Shown here one piece after another: positions 40,824-49,084 of a stretch of 60,002 bases of DNA; the first letter of the stretch is position 1; every line of letters starts with the position of its first letter. A program made the position numbers and the translations under genes. The notes beneath the pieces were generated by a model, which was given only the letters and a program-made list of their open reading frames with translations, did not search any database and was not told the DNA's origin. This stretch comes from Thermoplasmatales archaeon. GTDB taxonomy: Archaea > Thermoplasmatota > Thermoplasmata > Methanomassiliicoccales > Methanomethylophilaceae. Location of the stretch: the NCBI GenBank assembly GCA_012522645.1, contig JAAYKC010000018.1, positions 1 through 60,002 of the forward strand, in the 5' to 3' direction.

Positions 40824-42151
40824 TGGCCACCGCCATAGAATACTTCAAATTGCTCCCGAAGACCAACTGCAAGGACTGCGGACAGCCCACATGCCTCGCC
40901 TTCGCCATGCTGTTGGCCAACCAGAAGGCGAAGATAGAGGACTGCCCGCACGTGAGCAAGGAATCTAAGGCTGTTCTCAGCGAATCCGCGGCACCCCTCA
41001 TGCGCACTGTCAGCGTCGGAACGGGGGGATCGGCAGTGGAGATGGGCGGGGAGACAGTGATCTACCGCCATGAGCGCCGTTTCGTCAATCAGACCGCATA
41101 CGCTCTGACCGTCTGCGATGACCTGGAGGGGAAGGCTCTGGAGGACAGAGTGAATACCGTTTCCGCTCTCAGCTTCGAACGTGTCGGGATGATCTTCGCA
41201 GCGGACATGATATCGATCAAGAACGTGAGCGGCGATCCTTCCAGATTCGCCGAGACCGCCAAGGCTGTATCCGCTCTTTGGAAGAAGCCCTTTATCCTGG
41301 AAACCGATGATGTATCTGCCATGGAGAAGGCTCTCGAAGCCGTGGGAAAACTGCGCCCCATGATTTACGGTGCAGGGCCCGGCAATCTGGACCGGATGGC
41401 TGCTCTGGCCAAGAAGCACGGCTGCACCCTGGGCATCAAAGCCGACGGTCCGGAATCCGCAGCCGATCTCTCTGTGAAGGCGAAGGCCGCCGGGGCGGAG
41501 GATCTGGTACTTGATCTGGGATGCCCCAATCTCAAGAGATGCCTGGAGGATCAGACCGTTGCAAGACGTGCGGCGGTGAAGAAGAAGTTCAAGCCGCTGG
41601 GATATCCCCTCATGAACAGAGTGGGGTGCGGGGAGTACGCCGTGGCGATCGCGGCGGTGTCCACTATGAAGTACGGCAGCCTCGTCATATTCGATGATCT
41701 GAAGAACTACGAGGCCCTGCCCCTCATGACCCTGAGGCAGAACATCTACACAGACCCGCAGGTCCCGATACAGGTCAAGCAGGCCCTTTACCCCATAGGC
41801 AACCCGGGAGAGCATTCGCCGGTGATGTTCACGACCAATTTCTCCCTTACCTACTTCACGGTCAGGGCGGACATAGAGAAGAGCAGGATACCGGTCTGGC
41901 TGCAGATAGTCAACACAGAGGGGCTGTCGGTCCTGACGGCCTATGCTGCAGGGAAATTCGAGCCTGAGAAGGTAGCCGAAGCGTTCGAGGAATCAGGCGT
42001 GCTGTCGAAAACGAACGGTCCGGTCGTGGTGCCGGGGCTCGTAGCACGCATGTCCGGCAAACTGGAAGAGGCCATCGGCAGGAAGGTCATCGTAGGAACC
42101 AATGAGTCAAAGCACATCCCGAAGCACCTGAAGGAGATCACTTCCCAGTAA
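40823..42151 (+). CDS. acsC: Corrinoid iron-sulfur protein large subunit (AcsC)
   Basis: A 442-residue protein. The N-terminal [4Fe-4S] motif has C16, C19, C24 and C41 (NCKDCGQPTCLAFA, then C in EDC), as in AcsC/CdhE. A TIM barrel follows, and the C-terminal corrinoid-binding domain includes LSVLTAYAAGKFEPEKVAE. It carries the cobamide that accepts and donates the methyl group. It ends 14 bases inside the convergent acsF-like gene. With acsB and acsD it gives a full methyl-handling half of the ACS complex. Confidence 0.95.
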   Translation: MATAIEYFKLLPKTNCKDCGQPTCLAFAMLLANQKAKIEDCPHVSKESKAVLSESAAPLMRTVSVGTGGSAVEMGGETVIYRHERRFVNQTAYALTVCDDLEGKALEDRVNTVSALSFERVGMIFAADMISIKNVSGDPSRFAETAKAVSALWKKPFILETDDVSAMEKALEAVGKLRPMIYGAGPGNLDRMAALAKKHGCTLGIKADGPESAADLSVKAKAAGAEDLVLDLGCPNLKRCLEDQTVARRAAVKKKFKPLGYPLMNRVGCGEYAVAIAAVSTMKYGSLVIFDDLKNYEALPLMTLRQNIYTDPQVPIQVKQALYPIGNPGEHSPVMFTTNFSLTYFTVRADIEKSRIPVWLQIVNTEGLSVLTAYAAGKFEPEKVAEAFEESGVLSKTNGPVVVPGLVARMSGKLEEAIGRKVIVGTNESKHIPKHLKEITSQ

Positions 42152-42878
42152 GACTCTCTGCCAGGACCGCAAGGGCCTTCCCGAACTCCGTGTCGGACGG
42201 AATATCAAGGCACTCGCTCTCCACAGCGGACCTGACGATGTACTCGTCATGGGGCATAAGGAAGACATCCTCAAAGCCCAATTCTGCGGCGTAGCTCAGA
42301 AGGCTGTCCGCAGGACCGGCCACGTTGTTTATCACCAGGATCCTCCGCCCGGCATCAATGCTGACCTCGTCGACTATGCCGGACAGCCGGGATGCTGTCT
42401 TGATGCCTGTCCGTGTCGGATCGGAAACGAATACTATGGCGTCAGTCCGGGGAAGCGTCTTCCTGGACAGATGCTCCATGCCCGCTTCATTATCTATCAC
42501 CACATTATCGTACACGGGTATGATTTTGGCAAGGCAGTCCTTCATCACCCCGTTCACGAAGCAGTAGCATCCCTGGCCCTGAGGCCTTCCCATGACCAGC
42601 AGATCCACATTCCCTTCTTCGGATATTATCTGACGGACATGGTTCGCCACATACTCCTGCTTGCTTATGCCCGCAGGAACTATGTCCGGGTTGTTGACGA
42701 TGTCATTCCTGAGCTCCCCCACGGAGCCCAGCGGTTCCATTCCCAGCTTATCGCAGAGATTCGAGTTGGGGTCCGCATCCACTGCAAGGACGACCCCGTC
42801 CCTGGAGAGCAGTCTGATGAGCTGAGAGGAGATCGTGCTCTTGCCCACGCCGCCCTTGCCCGCCAGAGCGATTATCAA
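42138..42878 (-). CDS. AcsF/CooC-type nickel-insertion ATPase
   Basis: A 246-residue MinD-like ATPase: deviant Walker A AGKGGVGKSTISS, DADPNSN, the CxC metal motif GQGCYCFVN and DNEAGMEHLSR. CooC and AcsF insert nickel into CODH or the ACS A-cluster; since only acsB is present here, the AcsF role is likelier. TTG 42878 is chosen: GGGAGG stands eight bases upstream and the TTG overlaps the preceding stop (TTGA). The longer open frame upstream is a shadow of the methyltransferase gene. Confidence 0.88.
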   Translation of the reverse strand: MIIALAGKGGVGKSTISSQLIRLLSRDGVVLAVDADPNSNLCDKLGMEPLGSVGELRNDIVNNPDIVPAGISKQEYVANHVRQIISEEGNVDLLVMGRPQGQGCYCFVNGVMKDCLAKIIPVYDNVVIDNEAGMEHLSRKTLPRTDAIVFVSDPTRTGIKTASRLSGIVDEVSIDAGRRILVINNVAGPADSLLSYAAELGFEDVFLMPHDEYIVRSAVESECLDIPSDTEFGKALAVLAESLTGK

Positions 42879-43885
42879 AACCCGTACCTCCCCTTCATCT
42901 CCCTGGATACCCCGCTGAGGAGATCCAGTACAGAGTCCACCGCTTCCGGTGTCAGCCCTTCGAGGCCGCACTGCGGCGTGATCAGGGACCTGCGGGCTAT
43001 CAGCCCTTTGTCCAGGCCCTTGCTCTGGAGCTTCTCCATCACATTCTCCAGCTTGGCACATAGGCTCCTGACGGTCTCCCTGCTCAGATCCTCCTCTCTG
43101 TTGGGGATCAACCCCCAGGAAAGGGCGCCTCCTCTGTCAATGAACGCCTTCAGATCGTCAATGTATAGTGCCAGATTGTCTGAATATGAGTAAGCGTCGA
43201 AGCTCAGGATGTCCAATTTGGTCCTCAGGACCATGCCCCAGTCTGTGTTGCCGCAGCAGTGCACTGCCCGATAGCCTTCCACTCCGTCCATGGCCTCATT
43301 GATCCAATTCACCGCATCCTCTTCGCTTATCTGAGCGAAAGGTGAGCCCAGCAGAGAAAGGGATGGTTCATCGAAGAAGATTATGACACAGTCATTGGCC
43401 TTCATGAGCCTGTGCGCCTGCCATCTGGCTGTCATACAGACCGTCTTCCTGACTATCTCCCCGTAGGTCTCGTCGTATATCACCGAGCGTCCGTTGACAT
43501 CCTGGATCTGCAGACCTTCGCTTATGGGCCCGGTGACCTGCCCCTTAACCGCCCTGAACCGGGAGATGTCGTTGCCCAAAAGGCCGTATAACCCTGCGTG
43601 GCACTTCTCCGGAGGTTTGAAGAACTCCTCATTCTCGAATACTATCGCTTCGTATATTTCGGTCGGATCATAATCATCCAGATTCACGAAGACCTTCTCC
43701 CCCTCTGTCCTCAGCCCGGGAAGGTGCGCTCCGGTCTGCACGTACATGCTCTCCCGGATCCCCCTGGAAAGCTGCGGCCAGGAAGGGCAGTCCACCCTTC
43801 CGTCCAATATCCTGTCAAGCGCATCCTCCGGCTCATAAAAGGGCATAGACCCTATCAAAGTGGTAGCGAACTTCCAATCCATCAT
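42875..43885 (-). CDS. mesB: Core methionine synthase, MesB-like (folate-independent)
   Basis: A 336-residue MetE-core protein without the N-terminal folate half. It starts with TTLIGSMPF, has FFDEPSL, and the zinc ligands H209-x-C211 (VHCCGN) and C306 (TPQCGL). Core enzymes of the MesB group take methyl from the corrinoid iron-sulfur protein AcsCD and pass it to homocysteine; the location beside acsCD fits that assignment. A thiol other than homocysteine cannot be excluded. It overlaps acsF by four bases and follows the corrinoid activator gene by 21 bases. Confidence 0.8.
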   Translation of the reverse strand: MMDWKFATTLIGSMPFYEPEDALDRILDGRVDCPSWPQLSRGIRESMYVQTGAHLPGLRTEGEKVFVNLDDYDPTEIYEAIVFENEEFFKPPEKCHAGLYGLLGNDISRFRAVKGQVTGPISEGLQIQDVNGRSVIYDETYGEIVRKTVCMTARWQAHRLMKANDCVIIFFDEPSLSLLGSPFAQISEEDAVNWINEAMDGVEGYRAVHCCGNTDWGMVLRTKLDILSFDAYSYSDNLALYIDDLKAFIDRGGALSWGLIPNREEDLSRETVRSLCAKLENVMEKLQSKGLDKGLIARRSLITPQCGLEGLTPEAVDSVLDLLSGVSREMKGRYGF

Positions 43886-43906
43886 AGCATAGACCCCGTA
43901 TCCTTA

Positions 43907-45421
43907 TTAAAAATGCACCGAGGGGAACTGATCCCTTTCCGTGTGCGGAAGGAACTGCGCCGAGGTGTACTCATCATAGAATGCGGGGTCGGAACTGAGA
44001 TCCAGATATGTCGCATTGCAAGATATCGCATCTGTCCTGGTCCGGACGCTCTCCGACAGCAGATAATTGACCGCTCCGCCGAGGGATGCATTACCCAGAT
44101 AGACATATTTTGACCTGTCCACATCCGGGAAGAGCCCGATGGTGATCGCTGAGTCCAGGTTTATGAAGTTCCCGAAGCCGCCCGCTATGTAGATCTTATC
44201 CAGATCTCCGAATCCTATCCCCATGCTCCTTACCAGCGTCCTTGCAGCAGAGTAGATCGCAGCCTTGGTGAGCATTATGTCCATTATCTCAGACTGTGTT
44301 ATGACAACACCCGGTGCGATTGTGAATACCCCGTCCTCCGCATCCGCCCTCTCCGTGAAGTTCCCGCGCCTGTCGATCATGCCGGCGGCGAACAGCTGAG
44401 CCACAAGGTCGATTATCCCTGAACCGCATATGCCCTTCGGCTCCCCGCCTCCTATCACAGTGTATCTCACCTTGCAGTCTTCCACCTTCACACCGTCTAT
44501 CGCACCCAACTGTGCCAGCATACCCGATGTTGTCGTGGATCCCTCGAATGCGGGACCGGCTGATGACGAGCATACGAGCATCATGTCCCTGTTGCCCAGA
44601 GCCACCTCGCCGTTGGTGCCCACGTCTATCAGGAGGGACATTCCTTCAGAGAGATCCATTCCTGCCACGGTTATGTCACTCACCACGTCCCCTCCGACAT
44701 ACGATGATATGGCCGGCATCGTGTACACCAGGGCATCCGGGCTGACATCCAGTCCGCTCCCTGATCCCGTGGTCTCGGCCTTGACGAATACCGGTATGTA
44801 AGGAGGTTCCCTTATGGGTGAGGGGTCCACACCCAGGAACAAGTGCGTCATTGCCGTATTTCCTGACACGCAGACCGCATTTATGTTCTGTGTTCCCTCA
44901 GTGAAGGTATACAGGAGATCGTTTATCGTGCTCAGCACAAGACCTTTGAGCTCCGATGCCCCGCCATCGGCAGAGTACTGCATCCTGGCCAGAACATCCT
45001 CCCCTCGGTCCCTTTGCATATTGACGCCGGCGGCACGATACAGTGCCAGATGATCGTCCATATCCACGACCTCGATTGCCACGGTGGTCGTCCCGATATC
45101 TATGGCCAGACCGTGCCCGCTTGTAACAGAGGTCTTGTCATCCACGGGTATCCTCCTGTGATCCGTGATCCCCACGACCTTGTTCTTCTCTGCGGCCTTC
45201 TGGGTCATTACCTCGATGTCCTCTTCGACCGGAGTCTGACAGGCGAGAACCCTTTTCTTGATCTCACTGCCTATGATGACGGAGCACTTACCGCACCTCC
45301 CCTGACCCCCGCAGGGGAGGTTTATGGTCACTCCCGCCGCTGCCGCAGCCTGCGCTATGGTTGTCCCGGGCTCCACCTCAGCAGTCTTGTTCTCACTGAC
45401 GAATCTGACTCGAAAGGTCAT
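43907..45421 (-). CDS. acsV: Reductive activator of corrinoid protein (RACo/AcsV, DUF4445)
   Basis: A 504-residue protein. An N-terminal [2Fe-2S] ferredoxin has C37, C43, C46 and C61 (PCGGQGRCGKC). A long linker leads to an ASKHA ATPase domain with GLAIDIGTTTVAIEV, LLIDVGTNGEV and IAGGFGNFI. These proteins reduce accidentally oxidised Co(II) corrinoid in CFeSP using ATP. Start MTFRV at 45421 is chosen because the upstream extension is junk-like. The methylamine-type RamA differs in its Fe-S domain, so an AcsV role for AcsCD is favoured. Confidence 0.9.
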   Translation of the reverse strand: MTFRVRFVSENKTAEVEPGTTIAQAAAAAGVTINLPCGGQGRCGKCSVIIGSEIKKRVLACQTPVEEDIEVMTQKAAEKNKVVGITDHRRIPVDDKTSVTSGHGLAIDIGTTTVAIEVVDMDDHLALYRAAGVNMQRDRGEDVLARMQYSADGGASELKGLVLSTINDLLYTFTEGTQNINAVCVSGNTAMTHLFLGVDPSPIREPPYIPVFVKAETTGSGSGLDVSPDALVYTMPAISSYVGGDVVSDITVAGMDLSEGMSLLIDVGTNGEVALGNRDMMLVCSSSAGPAFEGSTTTSGMLAQLGAIDGVKVEDCKVRYTVIGGGEPKGICGSGIIDLVAQLFAAGMIDRRGNFTERADAEDGVFTIAPGVVITQSEIMDIMLTKAAIYSAARTLVRSMGIGFGDLDKIYIAGGFGNFINLDSAITIGLFPDVDRSKYVYLGNASLGGAVNYLLSESVRTRTDAISCNATYLDLSSDPAFYDEYTSAQFLPHTERDQFPSVHF

Positions 45422-45499
45422 GGTACCGTATATCACAAGGATACCAATAAAAGAATGTGCGGGAAACCGATATAACAGCGTATGATTATCCCCGGCAAC

Positions 45500-46198
45500 A
45501 TGAAGATCTCGGGCTTCCTGAAGACCACCCTCCTCGATTGGGATGGGAAGGTCGCATGCACAATCTATCTGGCGGGATGTAATTTCAGATGCCCGTATTG
45601 TCACAACCACAGTCTTGTGCTGACGCCCGATAAGACAGACGACCTGCCGTTGGATGAGATATTGGATTACATTGAAAGGAACTCGGATTTCCTTGACGGC
45701 GTGGTCATATCCGGAGGCGAACCCACCTTGAACAAAGATCTGCCCGGCCTCATCAAGAGGCTGCGAAAATTAGGCATGAAAATAAAGATCGACACCAACG
45801 GGACGAGACCTGACATGCTGGACGACCTGATAGGCGCAGGGATGGTGGATTTCGTCGCCATGGATGTAAAGGCACCGCTGGATGGAAGATACTCGGCGGT
45901 CACAGGCGTGGAGGCGGATGTCTCCGACATCAGGAGGAGCATCCGGATCATCATGGAATCAGGAGTGGACTACGAGTTCAGGACCACGGTTGTGCCGGTC
46001 CTGCTCAAACCGGAGGATATGGAAGATATCTTCAGGGACATCCGCGGTGCCAAGAGATACAGACTTCATCAGTTCCGTCCCGTGAGCTGTCTGGACGAGA
46101 ACTTCACTGTCCTGGATCCGTATCCCGAGTCCGTACTGGTAGAGATGGGCGAAAAGGCCAAGAAATACGTCAAAGACGTCCGCATAAGGGGGATCTGA
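45500..46198 (+). CDS. nrdG: Anaerobic ribonucleotide reductase activase-like radical SAM protein
   Basis: A 232-residue radical SAM protein with CNFRCPYCHN (C-x3-C-x2-C), ISGGEPTLNKD and MDVKAPLDGRY. The N-terminus MKISGFLKTTLLDWDGKV is typical of the NrdG2/YjjW-like group that installs the glycyl radical in NrdD. ATG 45500 is chosen because TATA GATATAAC (45469-45476) would start the transcript at about 45498. No NrdD lies in the window. It diverges from acsV. Confidence 0.85.
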   Translation: MKISGFLKTTLLDWDGKVACTIYLAGCNFRCPYCHNHSLVLTPDKTDDLPLDEILDYIERNSDFLDGVVISGGEPTLNKDLPGLIKRLRKLGMKIKIDTNGTRPDMLDDLIGAGMVDFVAMDVKAPLDGRYSAVTGVEADVSDIRRSIRIIMESGVDYEFRTTVVPVLLKPEDMEDIFRDIRGAKRYRLHQFRPVSCLDENFTVLDPYPESVLVEMGEKAKKYVKDVRIRGI

Positions 46199-46202
46199 GA
46201 CC

Positions 46203-47702
46203 TCAGACCTTGGGCGCAGTGCCCACCACCCTGCTGGAATCGTTAATGAATACTATCTCGGCCAATGCATTGCCCAGGAAGAAATCCGCCGCGCCCTCGT
46301 CCTTGGTTATGATCCCTGCGGATGCACCGAATTCCGAGGAGTTTATCAGTTCCACGGCATCCTCCAGATCCTGAGCTATCTGTATCGACAGCACGGGAAG
46401 GGAATTGTCCATGTTATTGAGGTCGTGCTCCTCGGGAAGCCCTGTGAAAACTGCGGGGGTCACGAAATAGCCATTCTCCAGGAACTCCCCCTTCACCCTC
46501 TTGCCTCCGAACAGGAGGTTATCCCTATTGGATTCAACCGTACAGAGCAGCCTTTCCAGATCCCTTTCGGACATTACGGGGCCCATGGTGCTCTCCTTTT
46601 CCGTCGGATCGCCGACCTTGATGTTCTTCAGTTCCAGCAGCAGCGCCCTCTGGAAGGAATCCGCATCGTCCGCAGTGACCACTACCTTGGATGTGGCATC
46701 CGTCCGCTGCCCGGAATACAGGACCATAGAGTCTACGACAAGTTTGGCGGCCTCCTTCATGCTGGCGGGCTTATACACCAGTATAGGGTTCATCCCCTTC
46801 GTCTCATTTATGAAGGCCAGGTCCTCATTCATCTGCATGAACATCATATCCTCAGCCAATACGCCCGAGCCTGAGAACGCTATGCCCTCCAGCTCCGTAC
46901 TGTCTGCAAGCGCCTTTGCCGAAGCATCTGTTTTGTCTGTTATGATATTCAATACCCCGGCGGGCAGGCGGACCATTTCCAATATGCTGTATACTGAATA
47001 AACCGGCATCGGGACCAGACCTGAAGGTATCATCACCACTGTGTTCCCCTCGATCATCGCAGATATTGCGAATCCCATCGGCGCCGCAAGCGGTGAGTTA
47101 TAGGAGGTTATGACCCCCCATACTCCCGCAGGATCACCGCATTCACCTTCACGCACGAAGGCACATGCATCATCGATTATCTCGATCAGGCGGTCCACTT
47201 CTTCCAAGGCATCCTTCCTGACCATTCCTGTGCTCAGAGTCAGTATCCCGGCCAGCCTGTACCTCTGCTTCATGATGAAATCATTGGCCGTCTCAAAATA
47301 TCCCGCTCTCTCAGCAGGGCTGATCCCCGACCACGAATCGTAGGCTTCACCGGCGGCCTCCACCGCTCTGTCCACCAAACCCTCGTCCGGTTCCTGGAAT
47401 CTCCCGAAGATTATGGTCTTGTCTATGGGGCTGGAAACATCGAAGGACCTGCCGGAGGCTATCTTGACACCGCCTACGTAACTGGGATAGTCCTTCTTCT
47501 CTGTGTTGAAGACCGCATTCAGTACGTTCTCGTACATACGGTCATCTTCTGCGACCGCATCATCGGGATTTTTCATGTCCGGATAATGTGCGGTCTCCCG
47601 TTTTATATGTTCCCGCAGTGGGTCGGTGTCTGAGGAGGGGTGTTCTGCGGAATGCCGTCTGTATGCATTAAATACGGGGGTGTGCACCGACCTTGTTTCC
47701 AT
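46203..47702 (-). CDS. Aldehyde dehydrogenase homologue lacking the catalytic cysteine
   Basis: A 499-residue ALDH-fold protein nearest to pyrroline-5-carboxylate dehydrogenases (NDFIMKQRYRLAGILTLSTG, FSGSG, GPVMSERDLERLL). The catalytic cysteine of GQ-x-C is Thr334 (YSGQRTDATSK). The NAD-binding Lys is Ile (VVMIPSG), the E-x-F-G-P motif is DNSLP, and the C-terminal 40-50 residues after FINDSS are missing. The general-base Glu300 is kept. It is probably not a dehydrogenase; a regulatory or binding role is possible. A promoter with repeated TTCGTA elements shows it is likely expressed. Confidence 0.8.
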   Translation of the reverse strand: METRSVHTPVFNAYRRHSAEHPSSDTDPLREHIKRETAHYPDMKNPDDAVAEDDRMYENVLNAVFNTEKKDYPSYVGGVKIASGRSFDVSSPIDKTIIFGRFQEPDEGLVDRAVEAAGEAYDSWSGISPAERAGYFETANDFIMKQRYRLAGILTLSTGMVRKDALEEVDRLIEIIDDACAFVREGECGDPAGVWGVITSYNSPLAAPMGFAISAMIEGNTVVMIPSGLVPMPVYSVYSILEMVRLPAGVLNIITDKTDASAKALADSTELEGIAFSGSGVLAEDMMFMQMNEDLAFINETKGMNPILVYKPASMKEAAKLVVDSMVLYSGQRTDATSKVVVTADDADSFQRALLLELKNIKVGDPTEKESTMGPVMSERDLERLLCTVESNRDNLLFGGKRVKGEFLENGYFVTPAVFTGLPEEHDLNNMDNSLPVLSIQIAQDLEDAVELINSSEFGASAGIITKDEGAADFFLGNALAEIVFINDSSRVVGTAPKV

Positions 47703-47766
47703 TTCGTATGACTGTTACGAATTTCAGTATCTATATGCTTCTATTCTACGAATCTCGAATTATATT
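47703..47766. promoter_or_regulatory. Divergent promoter region with three TTCGTA/TACGAA elements
   Basis: TTCGTA (47703-47708) and TACGAA (47716-47721) form an inverted repeat with a seven-base spacer, and a third TACGAA is at 47747-47752. The ALDH-like gene's minus-strand TATA (GCATATAGAT, 47730-47739) lies between them. The plus-strand TATA for the transporter (AATTATATTT) follows at about 47757-47766. A shared regulator for both genes is plausible. Confidence 0.5.
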
Positions 47767-47794
47767 TTACGTTTTTCAACTATCTGAATTAAAT

Positions 47795-47899
47795 ATGAGG
47801 AATGGAATCGGTCTTTGGTCTGTCCCGGAACAGGTGCCGTCCGGCAATCTCATCCCGGGATCGGGCTCATCCGCAAAAGGAGGAATGAGAAATAACTGA
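47795..47899 (+). CDS. Possible 34-residue leader peptide before the acetate transporter
   Basis: A frame starting at ATG 47795 (MRNGIGLWSVPEQVPSGN) runs to TGA 47897-47899, overlapping the first codons of the transporter in the other frame. A TATA-like stretch 30 bases upstream would give an almost leaderless transcript. It contains the AGGAGG used by the transporter. It may be a regulatory upstream ORF, or chance. Confidence 0.3.
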   Translation: MRNGIGLWSVPEQVPSGNLIPGSGSSAKGGMRNN

Positions 47900-48461
47900 G
47901 AAGTTAGGTAACGGCGGACCGCTCGGTCTGAGCGCGTTCGCATTGACTACGTTCTGCCTGATGGTCCATAATGCCGGGCTGTTCGATGTGAACTCTATGA
48001 TAATGGCCATGGCCTTTGCATACGGCGGTGCGATGCAGATGATTGCCGGAGCGATGGAATGGAGGCGCGGGAACACCTTCGGAACGGCAGCTTTCCTGTC
48101 CTACGGCGCATTCTGGGTATCATTCGGTTTGATGACACTGCTCCCCGAGACAGGGATGATCATAGCAGCTGACGGCATGGCCATGGCCACCTACATGTTC
48201 GCATGGGGGCTCTTCACCGGCCTGATGTTCATAGGGACCCTCAAGTCCCCTATAGCCCTCCGGGTCGTCTTCGCCCTGCTGACTATAGTCTTCATGATGC
48301 TGGCGGTCAACTATGCCATCGGCGTTGAAGTGATATTCACCAGGATCATATCCGTCTTCGGCCTGGCTCTCGCCCTCTCGGCGCTCTACACCGGAATGGG
48401 GGAGCTCATCAACGAAATGCACGGAAAGGAGATCCTGCCGCTGGGTGTCAGGAAGAGCTGA
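47892..48461 (+). CDS. Acetate/succinate transporter (SatP/GPR1/FUN34/YaaH family)
   Basis: About 189 residues with six membrane helices. The N-terminus GNGGPLGLSAFALTTFCLMVHNAG carries the family NPAPLGL-like motif and FGTAAFLSYGAFW is the second hallmark. Members import acetate with protons. No ATG, GTG or TTG precedes the conserved N-terminus in frame; the first TTG (47943) cuts into helix 1. ATA 47892 has AGGAGG (47878-47883) at eight bases spacing. Alternatively one extra base after ATG 47885 breaks the frame. Adjacent to the acs region, it could supply acetate carbon. Confidence 0.85.
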   Translation: MTEKLGNGGPLGLSAFALTTFCLMVHNAGLFDVNSMIMAMAFAYGGAMQMIAGAMEWRRGNTFGTAAFLSYGAFWVSFGLMTLLPETGMIIAADGMAMATYMFAWGLFTGLMFIGTLKSPIALRVVFALLTIVFMMLAVNYAIGVEVIFTRIISVFGLALALSALYTGMGELINEMHGKEILPLGVRKS

Positions 48462-48563
48462 GTACAGGTTATTCCGACTGTTCCGCAGGAATGGCAAACC
48501 CCTTCTTTTTCATGTTTCATACGTCCGCGGCCGGCTTTTCAGAACGTACTGTGCGTGGAACAA

Positions 48564-48570
48564 TTATATA
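48564..48570 (+). promoter_or_regulatory. TATA box of tRNA-Val
   Basis: TTATATA lies 27-33 bases before the first base of the tRNA. Confidence 0.6.
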
Positions 48571-48596
48571 CAAAATAGAACCTAGGCTCGCGGGCC

Positions 48597-48669
48597 GGGC
48601 TCGTGGTCTAGGGGTTATGACGTCGCCTTCACACGGCGAAGGTCGCCGGTTCAAATCCGGCCGAGCCCA
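48597..48669 (+). tRNA. tRNA-Val (anticodon CAC)
   Basis: Acceptor GGGCTCG/CGAGCCC, anticodon stem CGCCT-like pairing around loop TTCACAC with anticodon CAC, T arm GCCGG-TTCAAAT-CCGGC. Discriminator A48669 is followed by encoded CCA (48670-48672). Confidence 0.94.
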
Positions 48670-48800
48670 CCATCCTCCTATCTGATTCATCTCAGCTTCC
48701 CGGAGGGGCGGGATTCCTTGCAAATGTATCTATATCCGGCCGTGCACTGTGCTTATGAGGTAAGGAAAAAAAGGAATTCCTTACTTATGGAGAGGAGATC

Positions 48801-48971
48801 ATGGAAATGGCAACAATAACCGCAAAGGGCCAGGTCACTATACCGAAGAAGGTTAGGGACCGCCTTAAACTGGAACCCGGGATGAAGCTCGCCTTCATTG
48901 ATTACAAGGATGATGCGTGCATAGTGACCCCTACCAAGAACGTACATTACGGAGAGATCTCTCTGGATTGA
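48801..48971 (+). CDS. AbrB/MazE-type DNA-binding protein
   Basis: A 56-residue swapped-hairpin AbrB protein: TITAKGQVTIPKKVRDRLKLEPGMKLAFI is the full family signature. Such proteins act as transition-state regulators or as antitoxins. No toxin ORF follows (proB is next on the other strand), so it may be a stand-alone regulator. GGAGAGGAGATC precedes the ATG. A second start two codons in (MAT) is possible. It is below common ORF length cut-offs. Confidence 0.85.
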   Translation: MEMATITAKGQVTIPKKVRDRLKLEPGMKLAFIDYKDDACIVTPTKNVHYGEISLD

Positions 48972-49084
48972 AATGATTGAGGCAGGATTGAAACACCGTT
49001 ACAAACCCTTTAATCAAACCTTTACTCCGTCAGGGACCGTGCGGTCTGAACCTGTTTCTGCCACCGCGGTACCGGAACAGCCGC

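Noticed and set aside
40547..41815. A 422-codon minus-strand open frame across acsD and acsC
   Set aside because: It is antisense to two clearly conserved genes, has no recognisable motif, and arises from codon bias in this GC-rich region.
42879..43061. N-terminal extension of the AcsF-like gene
   Set aside because: The extra 61 codons are arginine-, glycine- and proline-rich shadow of the mesB C-terminus; the family begins at the Walker A strand (IIALAGKGG).
45422..45610. N-terminal extension of acsV
   Set aside because: It covers the divergent promoter and the start of nrdG; the ferredoxin domain begins at MTFRV.
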